DNA from: Flavobacterium sp.
GTDB taxonomy: Bacteria > Bacteroidota > Bacteroidia > Flavobacteriales > Flavobacteriaceae
Direction of reading: 5' to 3'
Assembly: GCA_023253295.1 (NCBI GenBank)
Contig: JALRGZ010000127.1
Location: 1-32,358, forward strand
Length of the DNA stretch: 32,358 nucleotides
The notes under the pieces are model-generated. The model searched no databases and was not told the origin of the DNA. It was given only the letters and a program-made list of their open reading frames with translations. Shown piece after piece: positions 1 through 8,151 of the stretch (position 1 is the stretch's first letter; each line of letters begins with the position of its first letter). The position numbers and the translations under genes are program-made.

Positions 1-3000
1 TTTCATTTCTAATTTGCGAAAGCTTTAATGCAATTTGTCTTGCCTTCGATTGAGCAGTGATTTTTTCCAGATAATTTGTTTCTCCTAATTCAAAACGGCG
101 ATTACTGGCCTTGGTGAAATTTTGGTACAAACTATCCAACATTTCATATAAAATTTCCTGATGTTGTAAATAGACAATTTGATAATACAACTTAGAAATC
201 TCCAGACTCAGTTTGTTCTTTTCTAATTCAAAACTGGCTTGTTGCTTTTCGTATTCAGCGGTATTTAATTTCTTTTGTGCTCCATAAACTGTTGGAAACA
301 AAAAACTTTGTTGTGCTCCAATTACAGAAACAGCTTTATCATTGTAAGCCAAATTATTTTGATCGTAATTATAATAAATATTGGTTTTATCAAAAGTATA
401 AGCGCTATTGATGTTGGCTTTTGATTTTTCGACTTGCAATTGAGAAGCTTTTAAAGCTTTGTTGTTATTAATGCCTTTGCTAATTAATTGATTCAATTCA
501 GAATTAGTATTTTGTGAAAAAACAAATGAAGTACTTAGCAAAAACAAAATTACAATAGCTCTATGATGCTGTTTTTTGAATTTTGGTTTTTTAAATTCCT
601 TTCCATCAAAGACTTTATACAAAACAGGCAATACAAGCATTGTTAAAATAGTAGCCGTAAACAAACCTCCAATCACTACGGTTGCCAATGGTCGTTGAAC
701 TTCTGCCCCAGCAGATGCTGAAACAGCCATAGGTAAAAAACCTAGAGCGGCAGCGGCGGCAGTTAATAATACAGGACGTAATCGATCTGTTGTTCCTTTC
801 AAAATTAATTCGTCTTTATTAGTCATACCCTGATGTTTCAATTCTTTAAAATGTTCGATTAATACAATTCCGTTTAAAACAGCTATTCCAAATAAAGCGA
901 TAAAACCTACTCCAGCCGAAATACTAAAAGGTAAATCTCTTATCCATAAAAATAATATGCCACCCACTGCAGACAAAGGAATTGCCGAATACACCATTAA
1001 AGCTTCTTTAACCGAACCAAAGGCAAAATACAATAAGATAAATATCAAAAATAAAGCGATTGGAACTGCAACGAGTAATCTGGCTTTGGCACTTTCGAGG
1101 TTTTCAAACTGTCCGCCGTATTTCACAGAATAGCCTGCTGGCAATTTGATTTTGGTATCCACAATTTTCTGAATATCCCTTACTACGCTTTGCAAATCAC
1201 GGTTTCTCACATTAATCCCAATAACAATTCTTCTATTAGTATTATCTCTTGAAATCTTAGCAGGACCTTCTGTGTATTCAATTTTAGCTAATTCCTGCAA
1301 TGGAATTTGTTGCCCTGAAGGGGTGCTCACATAAAGATTTTTCAAGTCTTCAATATCATGACGATTATTTTGATTTAAGCGAATGACCATATCAAAACGT
1401 TTTTCACCTTCAAAAACATTACCAACCGTTTTTCCGGCAAAACCAAGAGCAATTAATTCATTCAAATCGGCTATATTCAATCCATAACGTGCAATTTTTG
1501 AACGATCGTATTGCACACTCATTTGTGGTAGACCTTCAGTTTTTTCAATAATAATATCCGAAGCACCTTCAACATGAGCAATTGCTTTTTCAATTTCTTT
1601 CGCTTTTTTTGCTAAAACATCCAGATTTTCACCAAATATTTTTACTGCTACGTCCGAACGAGTTCCTGAAATTAGTTCATTAAAACGCATTTCTATCGGC
1701 TGGGTAAACTCCAATTCCATATTCGGGATTTGTGCTTCAATAGCTTCTTTTATTTTATCAGCCAATTCGTCCTTACTGGATGCCGAAACCCATTCTGATT
1801 TTGGTTTCAACTTCACAATTACATCACTTTCCTCCATACTCATCGGGTCGGTTGGAACTTCGGCAGCACCAATTCTGCTTACCACCTGCTCTACTTCAGG
1901 AAAATTTTTAAGAATTATTGTTTCGATTTTAGTTGTTGTCTCAATAGTTTTACTCAACGAAGTTCCTGTTTTTAAAACAGGCTGAATTACAAAATCACCT
2001 TCATCTAGGGTTGGGATAAATTCGCCTCCCATTGTAGAAAATAAAACTACAGCCATTACTAACAAACCAACAGAACCATAGATTACTTTTTTAGTATTGG
2101 CTAATGCCCAAGTAATTGCAGGGAGGTAGAACTGATTAAGTTTAGTGATTAATCGATTCGAAAAAGAATCCGGATTTTCTTCTTTAGGTTTTAAAAATAA
2201 TGAAGAAACGACCGGAACATACGTAAAACAGAATAACATGGCACCAACCAAAGCAAAACTAAAAGTCATTGCCATAGGTTTAAACATTTTTCCTTCGATG
2301 CCAGAAAGCGATAGAATTGGAATAAATACAATTAAAATAATGAGTTGTCCAAAAATTGCCGAATTCATCATTTTCGAAGCACTTTTATAAGTAATTTGAT
2401 CAATTTCAAGCTGACTATCCATTCGAGAAAATTTTGCTAGATGAGCCGATTTATGAGCAATTTGAAAAGCAATAAACTCCACTATAATTACGGCTCCATC
2501 GATGATGATTCCAAAATCAATGGCTCCTAAACTCATTAAATTGGCATCAATTCCAAAAATATTCATCAATGAAATAGCAAATAACAAACAAAGCGGAATT
2601 ACGGAAGCTACCACCAATCCTGAACGCCAGTTTCCAAGCAATAAAACCACCACAAAAACCACAATCAAACAACCTAAAATCAGGTTTTCGGCCACTGTAA
2701 AAGTAGTTTTACCTACTAATTCACTTCTTTCTAAAAAACCATTGATATAAACCCCTTCAGGTAAAGTTTTCTGAATTTCAGCAACTCTTTTTTTGACATC
2801 ATTGATTACTTGTTTGGAATTAGCATCTTTAAGCATCATTACTTGACCTAATACTTTCTCTCCTTCTCCATTTCCGGTAATTGCCCCGAAACGATTGGCG
2901 TGACCAAAACGAACTTCGGCTACATTTTTGATAAAAATTGGTAAACCATCCGCATTAGAAACCACAATATTTTCAATGTCTTCCAGTGATTTTGCTTTTC

Positions 3001-3715
3001 CTTCGGCACGAATAAAATAGCTCTGATTGATTTTTTCAATATAAGCTCCACCTGCAATTCCATTATTATTTTCTAAAGCTTTAAAAACATCCGAAACACT
3101 AATATTCATTGCATTCAAACGTGATGGTGCAATGGCAATTTCATATTGCTTTAAATAGCCCCCCCAAGTATTGATTTCAACAACACCTTTAATACCTGAA
3201 AGTTGACGTTTAATGACCCAATCCTGAATAGTTCGTAAATCGGTGATTGAGTAATTTTTTTTAAATTCAGGTTTTACTTCCAAAGTATATTGATAAATTT
3301 CCCCTAAACCAGTAGTTATTGGTCCCATTTCAGGTGTACCGAAACCTTCCGGAATTTTCTCTGCTGCTGATTTAATTTTTTCGGCAATTAATTGTCTGGG
3401 TAAATACGTTCCTAAATCATCATCAAAAACAATGGTTACTACTGATAATCCAAATTTTGAAATAGAACGAATCTCTTTTACACCAGGTAAATTTGACATT
3501 TCAATCTCTACCGGATAAGTGATAAATTGTTCAATATCCTGAGTAGAAAGATTTCGTGAAGTTGTAATAACCTGAACCTGATTATTGGTCACATCAGGAA
3601 CCGCTCCAATGGAAATTTGGAATACCGAAAAAATTCCGAAACCAAAAATCCCTAAAGTGAATAGTAAAACAATGAGTTTGTTCTTTAAACTAAAAGCAAT
3701 AATTTTCTCCAACAT
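1..3715 (-). CDS. CzcA/CusA-type heavy-metal RND pump fused to a TolC-like domain (3' end off window)
   Basis: Proton-driven inner-membrane pump of the heavy-metal (HME) RND family, joined in frame to an outer-membrane-factor-like region. Reading back from an ATG at 3715, the frame stays open to the left edge, giving at least 1238 residues. Residues 1-1040 are the RND part: an N-terminal membrane segment, the family motif DFGIIIDGAVIIVE with D400 and D406 in the fourth helix (the acidic pair typical of CzcA/CusA proton relays), and a closing hydrophobic block. A basic stretch then leads into a signal-peptide-like hydrophobic run (about 1053-1067) ending FSQN, followed by an amphipathic, coiled-coil-like TolC/OEP region. 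About 200 residues are probably missing, judging from similar fusions. It lies 49 bp downstream of the two-component genes on the same strand. Copper/silver or cobalt/zinc/cadmium are plausible substrates; the sequence does not settle which. No separate adaptor gene is visible here; it may lie off the left edge. Confidence 0.9.
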   Translation of the reverse strand, partial: MLEKIIAFSLKNKLIVLLFTLGIFGFGIFSVFQISIGAVPDVTNNQVQVITTSRNLSTQDIEQFITYPVEIEMSNLPGVKEIRSISKFGLSVVTIVFDDDLGTYLPRQLIAEKIKSAAEKIPEGFGTPEMGPITTGLGEIYQYTLEVKPEFKKNYSITDLRTIQDWVIKRQLSGIKGVVEINTWGGYLKQYEIAIAPSRLNAMNISVSDVFKALENNNGIAGGAYIEKINQSYFIRAEGKAKSLEDIENIVVSNADGLPIFIKNVAEVRFGHANRFGAITGNGEGEKVLGQVMMLKDANSKQVINDVKKRVAEIQKTLPEGVYINGFLERSELVGKTTFTVAENLILGCLIVVFVVVLLLGNWRSGLVVASVIPLCLLFAISLMNIFGIDANLMSLGAIDFGIIIDGAVIIVEFIAFQIAHKSAHLAKFSRMDSQLEIDQITYKSASKMMNSAIFGQLIILIVFIPILSLSGIEGKMFKPMAMTFSFALVGAMLFCFTYVPVVSSLFLKPKEENPDSFSNRLITKLNQFYLPAITWALANTKKVIYGSVGLLVMAVVLFSTMGGEFIPTLDEGDFVIQPVLKTGTSLSKTIETTTKIETIILKNFPEVEQVVSRIGAAEVPTDPMSMEESDVIVKLKPKSEWVSASSKDELADKIKEAIEAQIPNMELEFTQPIEMRFNELISGTRSDVAVKIFGENLDVLAKKAKEIEKAIAHVEGASDIIIEKTEGLPQMSVQYDRSKIARYGLNIADLNELIALGFAGKTVGNVFEGEKRFDMVIRLNQNNRHDIEDLKNLYVSTPSGQQIPLQELAKIEYTEGPAKISRDNTNRRIVIGINVRNRDLQSVVRDIQKIVDTKIKLPAGYSVKYGGQFENLESAKARLLVAVPIALFLIFILLYFAFGSVKEALMVYSAIPLSAVGGILFLWIRDLPFSISAGVGFIALFGIAVLNGIVLIEHFKELKHQGMTNKDELILKGTTDRLRPVLLTAAAAALGFLPMAVSASAGAEVQRPLATVVIGGLFTATILTMLVLPVLYKVFDGKEFKKPKFKKQHHRAIVILFLLSTSFVFSQNTNSELNQLISKGINNNKALKASQLQVEKSKANINSAYTFDKTNIYYNYDQNNLAYNDKAVSVIGAQQSFLFPTVYGAQKKLNTAEYEKQQASFELEKNKLSLEISKLYYQIVYLQHQEILYEMLDSLYQNFTKASNRRFELGETNYLEKITAQSKARQIALKLSQIRNE

Positions 3716-3734
3716 TTATACTTAATTTATAGTT

Positions 3735-3742
3735 CAAAATTA
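3735..3742 (-). promoter_or_regulatory. Candidate -7 element for the metal pump gene
   Basis: On the minus strand this reads TAATTTTG, an exact match to the Bacteroidota -7 consensus TAnnTTTG, about 20 bp upstream of the pump start codon. No TTTG-type -33 element precedes it. Instead the paired CTTAAG box lies about 21 bp further upstream, as expected for an activator-dependent promoter. This would let the pump be transcribed separately from the regulator genes. Confidence 0.5.
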
Positions 3743-3763
3743 AAATATAAACTTTAGCTTTTG

Positions 3764-3780
3764 CTTAAGGGATGCTTAAG
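3764..3780. promoter_or_regulatory. Paired CTTAAG box (period 11) at the HK/pump junction
   Basis: Two CTTAAG half-sites (3764-3769 and 3775-3780) separated by 5 bp, giving an 11-bp period, overlap the stop codon and last codons of the histidine kinase gene. The same arrangement recurs at 5912-5928. Direct repeats of about 11 bp are characteristic of OmpR/PhoB-family regulator sites. I infer that this is a binding site for the adjacent response regulator, driving the pump promoter at 3735-3742. Confidence 0.5.
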
Positions 3781-5144
3781 ATAACATGTGTACCAACACC
3801 TTCTTTACTCGAAATTTCAATTTGAATGTTCAATAACTGTGATAGTTTTTGAACAATAGACAATCCTAAACCTGTTCCTTTTATTTCTTGATGATTAGCG
3901 GCTTGAGAACGATAAAATTGATGAAAAATATTTTGTAAATCGGCTTCGGGAATACCAATTCCGCTATCAATAATTTCACATTTTACTATTTTATTTCCTT
4001 CTGATAATCGGATGGTTAATGAGTCGTTAGTATTCGAATACTTTAAGGCATTCGAAATCAAATTTGTTAAAATAATGGATAGTAAATATTGATCAGAAGT
4101 AACATTATAATCCTTAGAAAAATTAGCCGTTATTTTTATTTTTTTTGAATCAATTGTATTTGAAAAACGAGACAAAACTTCTAAAATAATTGCATTCAAA
4201 ACCACATTTTCCTTTTTAAGTGATTGACTCTGATCTTCAAATCGTGCTAACATCAGTAATTGATCAACTAAATGATTTAAGCGATTCACTTCGGCAACAC
4301 AGTAATTTATTTTTTCCAGATATTCTTCCTGTGTCCTGGGTTTTCGAATTAAAACTTCCAGAGTTCCTTTAATTACCGTGAGAGGTGTTCGCAATTCGTG
4401 AGAAGCATCAGATGTAAACTGTTTTTCTCTTTCAATCGCGGTTTCAATTCGATTTAAAAGATTATTTATGGTTTGTGATAAAACATATAGTTCATCCTTT
4501 TTTTGAGGCAATTCAATTCGGGATTTCAAATTGTCCTTAGTAATTACATCGGCCGTTTGAATAATAGAAGTAATAGGTTTTATACTCCTTCCAGCAATAA
4601 ATCGTGCTATAAAAAAGAGCAATAATAAGATTAAGGGATAAGCTATCAGTAAGGTTTGTGATAAATTTTGAAGTACCATTGAAGCATCTTCCAGGGACAT
4701 CGCAACTAATAAGTAGCCTATAATTTTGGATTCGCTGTGAATAGGAACCTGAATCTGGCGAATTTTATTGTTTAATAATTTAGAATCAAATAATTGATTG
4801 TTTTCAATGTCTAAATTAAAAGTCAGGCTTTCATTTTTAAGATTTGGTGATTTTTCTTTGATTTGTTTATCGCTGTCTAAAAACTCAATAAAAACAGGAT
4901 TGACATCTAATGTATTATGTTCTCTTTCGTTCCATTCGTTAAGATGAATTAAATGATATTGATTGTTTTTGATTTCAATTTCATTGAGATGATTTTCAAC
5001 TTCTTTTAAAATATCATCATTTAAGTGGTTGTAAACGCTATATTTTACAATAGAATAAATAGTAAAAAATACCACAAAGATCAATAAAGCTGTAGTGATA
5101 ATATAATTGAAAGCGATTCTGTTTTTAAAAGAAAGTTTTAACAT
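3765..5144 (-). CDS. Sensor histidine kinase of a metal-efflux two-component system
   Basis: Membrane sensor kinase of 459 residues with the full domain set: a first membrane segment (about 12-34), a periplasmic sensing region (about 35-162), a second membrane segment (about 163-184), a HAMP linker (about 184-238), a HisKA domain with phospho-acceptor H249 in SHELRTP, and an HATPase domain with N-box residues N361/N365, the DSGIGI motif (393-398) and GTGLGL (423-428). All catalytic motifs are intact. The periplasmic region contains scattered histidines but no clear metal-binding cluster, so the ligand cannot be read from sequence. It starts 3 bp after the response regulator stop, so the two are translationally linked. 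The efflux pump downstream suggests a CusS/CopS-like role. Confidence 0.92.
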   Translation of the reverse strand: MLKLSFKNRIAFNYIITTALLIFVVFFTIYSIVKYSVYNHLNDDILKEVENHLNEIEIKNNQYHLIHLNEWNEREHNTLDVNPVFIEFLDSDKQIKEKSPNLKNESLTFNLDIENNQLFDSKLLNNKIRQIQVPIHSESKIIGYLLVAMSLEDASMVLQNLSQTLLIAYPLILLLLFFIARFIAGRSIKPITSIIQTADVITKDNLKSRIELPQKKDELYVLSQTINNLLNRIETAIEREKQFTSDASHELRTPLTVIKGTLEVLIRKPRTQEEYLEKINYCVAEVNRLNHLVDQLLMLARFEDQSQSLKKENVVLNAIILEVLSRFSNTIDSKKIKITANFSKDYNVTSDQYLLSIILTNLISNALKYSNTNDSLTIRLSEGNKIVKCEIIDSGIGIPEADLQNIFHQFYRSQAANHQEIKGTGLGLSIVQKLSQLLNIQIEISSKEGVGTHVILSIP

Positions 5145-5147
5145 AAT

Positions 5148-5813
5148 TTACAAATCATTAGCAATATAACCTACACCACGAATCGTTTTGATGTAATCAT
5201 CTTCGATTTTTAAATTTAATTTTTTGCGAATAGCATTCATAAAAACATCTATAACACCTGTATCGTATTCAAAATGAATATCCCAAACATCTTCTATAAT
5301 CTGGTTTCTACTGCATACTTTTCCTTTGTTTTTTACCAAATAGTAAAGTAATTCATATTCTCTTTGAGTCAAAGTAATTTCTTTATCATAAGCAAGTACA
5401 AGGTGCTTTTCAACATCTATTCGGATGGGACCTAATTGTAAAATTTCTTTTTCATCCAAATTTCTAAAATGCACCTTGATTCTTTCTACTAATTCTTCAA
5501 AGCTAAATGGTTTTTTAACGTAATCATTAGCTCCTGACTGTAATCCTTCAATTGTTTCCTGAATAGTATCTTTGGCCGTTAAAAATAGAATAGGCGTTTT
5601 TTTATCCTTCGTTCTAATAGCTTTACAAAGTTCCAAACCTGTCATTTTAGGCAACATCCAATCCAATAATATCAAATCAAATTGATGCTCCTGAACCAAA
5701 TCAAATCCTTTTGCTCCATCCGAAGCAGTTGTTATCTGATAACCTTCTTCTTCCAGGCCTTGTTGCAAAAATTGCATGATTCCTATTTCATCTTCTACTA
5801 CTAAAATATGCAT
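5148..5813 (-). CDS. OmpR/PhoB-family response regulator
   Basis: DNA-binding partner of the downstream kinase, 221 residues. The receiver domain (about 1-115) has acidic pocket residues E7/D8, phospho-acceptor D51 in LLDWMLP, T79 and K101 in KKPF. The C-terminal winged-helix (about 125-220) has the TQREYELL and ..IRGVGY signatures of the OmpR/PhoB family. It is the first gene of the three-gene minus-strand operon with the kinase and the CzcA-type pump. Two-component systems next to heavy-metal RND pumps usually activate the pump on metal excess, so a CusR/CopR-like function is likely. A paired CTTAAG box about 100 bp upstream and a second before the pump are candidate targets. Confidence 0.93.
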   Translation of the reverse strand: MHILVVEDEIGIMQFLQQGLEEEGYQITTASDGAKGFDLVQEHQFDLILLDWMLPKMTGLELCKAIRTKDKKTPILFLTAKDTIQETIEGLQSGANDYVKKPFSFEELVERIKVHFRNLDEKEILQLGPIRIDVEKHLVLAYDKEITLTQREYELLYYLVKNKGKVCSRNQIIEDVWDIHFEYDTGVIDVFMNAIRKKLNLKIEDDYIKTIRGVGYIANDL

Positions 5814-5865
5814 TGAATCTATTGTGAACTATTTGAAAATTGTTTTTAAAAATTTGATTTTTTAT

Positions 5866-5873
5866 CAAATGTA
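5866..5873 (-). promoter_or_regulatory. Candidate -7 element for the response regulator operon
   Basis: The minus strand reads TACATTTG, an exact TAnnTTTG match, 53 bp upstream of the response regulator ATG. No obvious -33 TTTG is present. The paired CTTAAG box lies 38 bp further upstream, with a weaker CTTTAG about 19 bp upstream. Confidence 0.5.
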
Positions 5874-5909
5874 ATCTAAAAATGAGATTAATCTTTAGTT
5901 GCTTAGAGT

Positions 5910-5930
5910 ATCTTAAGTAAAACTTAAGAT
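5910..5930. promoter_or_regulatory. Perfect inverted repeat carrying a paired CTTAAG box (period 11)
   Basis: ATCTTAAGT, 3 bp, ACTTAAGAT form a perfect 9-bp inverted repeat. Because CTTAAG is itself palindromic, the site is equally a direct repeat of CTTAAG at 5912-5917 and 5923-5928, period 11 bp. It sits in the 187-bp divergent region between the response regulator and the LTA-synthase-like gene and matches the box at 3764-3780. I infer an operator for the neighbouring OmpR-type regulator (autoregulation, possibly also acting on the plus-strand gene). Confidence 0.5.
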
Positions 5931-6000
5931 GGTAACTACAGTAACTTTTCTTATTTATAATTTCAAATTAACTAATTTTACAAAAAATTAAAATCAAAAT

Positions 6001-8097
6001 ATGTTTATTTCTAAGAAACTGGCTCCATTTTATAATCTTACTCTATTTTATGTTGTCATCAGTATTATTTTAAGAGTTGTACTTGTTTTTCACCCAATTA
6101 CTCAATCTTCTTTTTCCGGATTAGAAATCGTTAAGATTTTTTCATTAGGACTTATTTCAGATGTTTTTGTTTTTATGTTGGCCAGTGCATTTTTATGGCT
6201 CTATCTCATTTTTATTTCAAATACTAAATATCAAAAACCTTATGGATATATCCTTTTAGGCTTATTTATAAGTTTGTTTTTATACATTTTATCTGGAAAA
6301 TCTATACTTACCGAATATGGTGGTGGTTTAGCTAAAGTGGGATTAATCTTTGTCGGATTAAAAACAATTTTATTTGCTTTACTATTGTTTTCTCCTAAAA
6401 AAAGAGATAAAATCAGATTTTGGTTATTTTCATTTGTGATTTTCTTATATGTTGTTTCTATTCTTCAAAATGCCATTAGTGAATTCTTTTTTTGGAATGA
6501 ATTTGGTGTAAAATACAACTTCATTGCTGTTAATTATTTGGTGTATACCAATGAAGTAATTGGAAATATCATGGAATCCTATCCGGTTATTCCAATTTTC
6601 ACTACCTTATTTGTAGTAGCAGGAATTATTAGTTATTTCATCATCAAAAGATCTAAGATTTATATCGAAAAGATTCCTTCTGTTTTTGAAAAAATTCAAA
6701 TCTCAATCATCTATTTTATTGTATTTGGGCTTTCTCTTTGGGCAGTTCCCAATTTGGCTAAAACCGAAAATGCAACGAATGTTTTCACCAATGAATTGCA
6801 GGCAAATGGTGTTTATCGTTTTTATCTGGCTTTTGTAAACAGTGAACTGGATTATTTTAAATTTTACAAGACTTTACCTGAAAACGAAGCTTTTGCTTTA
6901 TTGGACAAACAAATACCAAACATTCAGGGACATACTACCACCAGAAATATTCAATCGGATACAACTGAAATACATAAAAATGTAGTATTGATTACAATCG
7001 AAAGTTACAGTGCCGATTTTATGAAAATGTATGGTAATAAAGATAATATTACACCTTTTTTAGATGATTTGGCAAGCAAAAGTATGGTGTTTACTAATTT
7101 GTATGCTTCAGGAAACCGAACTGTTCGCGGATTAGAAGCGGTAACTTTATGTCTTCCTCCTACAGCTGGTGAAAGTGTAGTAAAACGTAAAGATAATAAA
7201 GATAAATTTTCTACCGGAAGTGTATTTAAATCCAAAGGCTATCAGGTAAAATACCTTTATGGTGGTGATGCTTTTTTTGACAATATGGAAGATTTCTTTT
7301 CGGGGAATGGTTATGATATTGTAGACAAAAAAACAATGAAACCAGAGGAAATTACTTTTGCTAATATCTGGGGAGTTTGTGATGAAGATATGGCTAATAA
7401 AGCGATTCAAACCATGAATGCAGAGGCTCAAACTAACAAGCCGTTTTTTAATCACTGGATGACAGTGAGTAATCACAGACCTTTTACTTATCCAAACAAT
7501 AAAATTAACATTCCTGGTGATGCAAAATCCAGAAAAGGTGGTGTAAAATATACCGATTATGCATTGGGTAAATTCTTTGAAATGGCCAAAAAACAGCCTT
7601 GGTTTAAGAATACAGTCTTTATTATCGTTGCCGATCACTGTGCGTCAAGTGCCGGAAAAACCGAACTTCCTTTGGATAAATACCGTATTCCGGCAATGAT
7701 TTATAGCCCAGGATTTATTCAGCCGCAACATTATACCAAATTAATGTCTCAAATTGATTTGATGCCAACAGCATTGGGATTATTACATTTTAATTACCAA
7801 TCTAAATTCTTTGGTCAGGACGTACTAAAAGCCGATTACAAACCAAGAGCTTTGATTGCAACTTATCAGGATTTAGGATTGATTAAAGACAATGTGTTAA
7901 CCATACTTTCACCAAAACAACAAGTAAAACAGTACGATTTAATCCTGAAACCTAAAGATGGTATAGAAAAGGATTTTCAACTGTATTATGAAGAAAAACC
8001 TTTAAAAAAGGAAAGAACAGACTTAGTAAATGATGCCATTTCTTATTATCAGACAGCCTCTGATATTTTAAAAAATAAAAAATATCAGAAACAATGA
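6001..8097 (+). CDS. LTA-synthase-like membrane sulfatase-fold enzyme
   Basis: Predicted inner-membrane protein of 698 residues. Several hydrophobic segments (roughly 12-30, 45-73, 82-98, 112-130, 139-157, 196-215, 232-250) are followed by a large extracytoplasmic catalytic domain of the sulfatase/alkaline phosphatase superfamily (about 325-650). Residues matching the LtaS metal and catalytic set are visible: E334 in TIES, T374 in GNRTVRG, H492 in NHRP, and D545/H546 in VADHC. The family moves phosphoglycerol or phosphoethanolamine groups from lipids onto envelope polymers or glycans. In a Gram-negative bacterium the acceptor is unknown, since true lipoteichoic acid is absent; periplasmic glucan or lipid A decoration are alternatives. 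It is divergent from the metal-efflux operon and shares its upstream region, including the CTTAAG box. A weaker -7-like TAATTTTA lies at 5973-5980. Confidence 0.85.
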   Translation: MFISKKLAPFYNLTLFYVVISIILRVVLVFHPITQSSFSGLEIVKIFSLGLISDVFVFMLASAFLWLYLIFISNTKYQKPYGYILLGLFISLFLYILSGKSILTEYGGGLAKVGLIFVGLKTILFALLLFSPKKRDKIRFWLFSFVIFLYVVSILQNAISEFFFWNEFGVKYNFIAVNYLVYTNEVIGNIMESYPVIPIFTTLFVVAGIISYFIIKRSKIYIEKIPSVFEKIQISIIYFIVFGLSLWAVPNLAKTENATNVFTNELQANGVYRFYLAFVNSELDYFKFYKTLPENEAFALLDKQIPNIQGHTTTRNIQSDTTEIHKNVVLITIESYSADFMKMYGNKDNITPFLDDLASKSMVFTNLYASGNRTVRGLEAVTLCLPPTAGESVVKRKDNKDKFSTGSVFKSKGYQVKYLYGGDAFFDNMEDFFSGNGYDIVDKKTMKPEEITFANIWGVCDEDMANKAIQTMNAEAQTNKPFFNHWMTVSNHRPFTYPNNKINIPGDAKSRKGGVKYTDYALGKFFEMAKKQPWFKNTVFIIVADHCASSAGKTELPLDKYRIPAMIYSPGFIQPQHYTKLMSQIDLMPTALGLLHFNYQSKFFGQDVLKADYKPRALIATYQDLGLIKDNVLTILSPKQQVKQYDLILKPKDGIEKDFQLYYEEKPLKKERTDLVNDAISYYQTASDILKNKKYQKQ

Positions 8098-8151
8098 TTA
8101 CTTTGCCAATGGCCTGATTAATTAAGGTTGAATAATCAATATCATGCTATT

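Noticed and set aside
2145..2750. Two open frames on the plus strand (2145-2390, 2502-2750)
   Set aside because: They lie antisense within the metal-efflux pump gene, whose frame is continuous and conserved; the translated sequences are low-complexity shadows.
7005..7638. Open frames on the minus strand inside the LTA-synthase-like gene
   Set aside because: They are antisense to conserved catalytic motifs and show no domain, start signal or promoter.
8128..8151. TTG start for the YoaK-like gene (and TTG/GTG extensions at 9925, 13328, 28318, 28914)
   Set aside because: In each case a nearby in-frame ATG gives a better fit to the family's N terminus or avoids extra overlap with the neighbouring gene.
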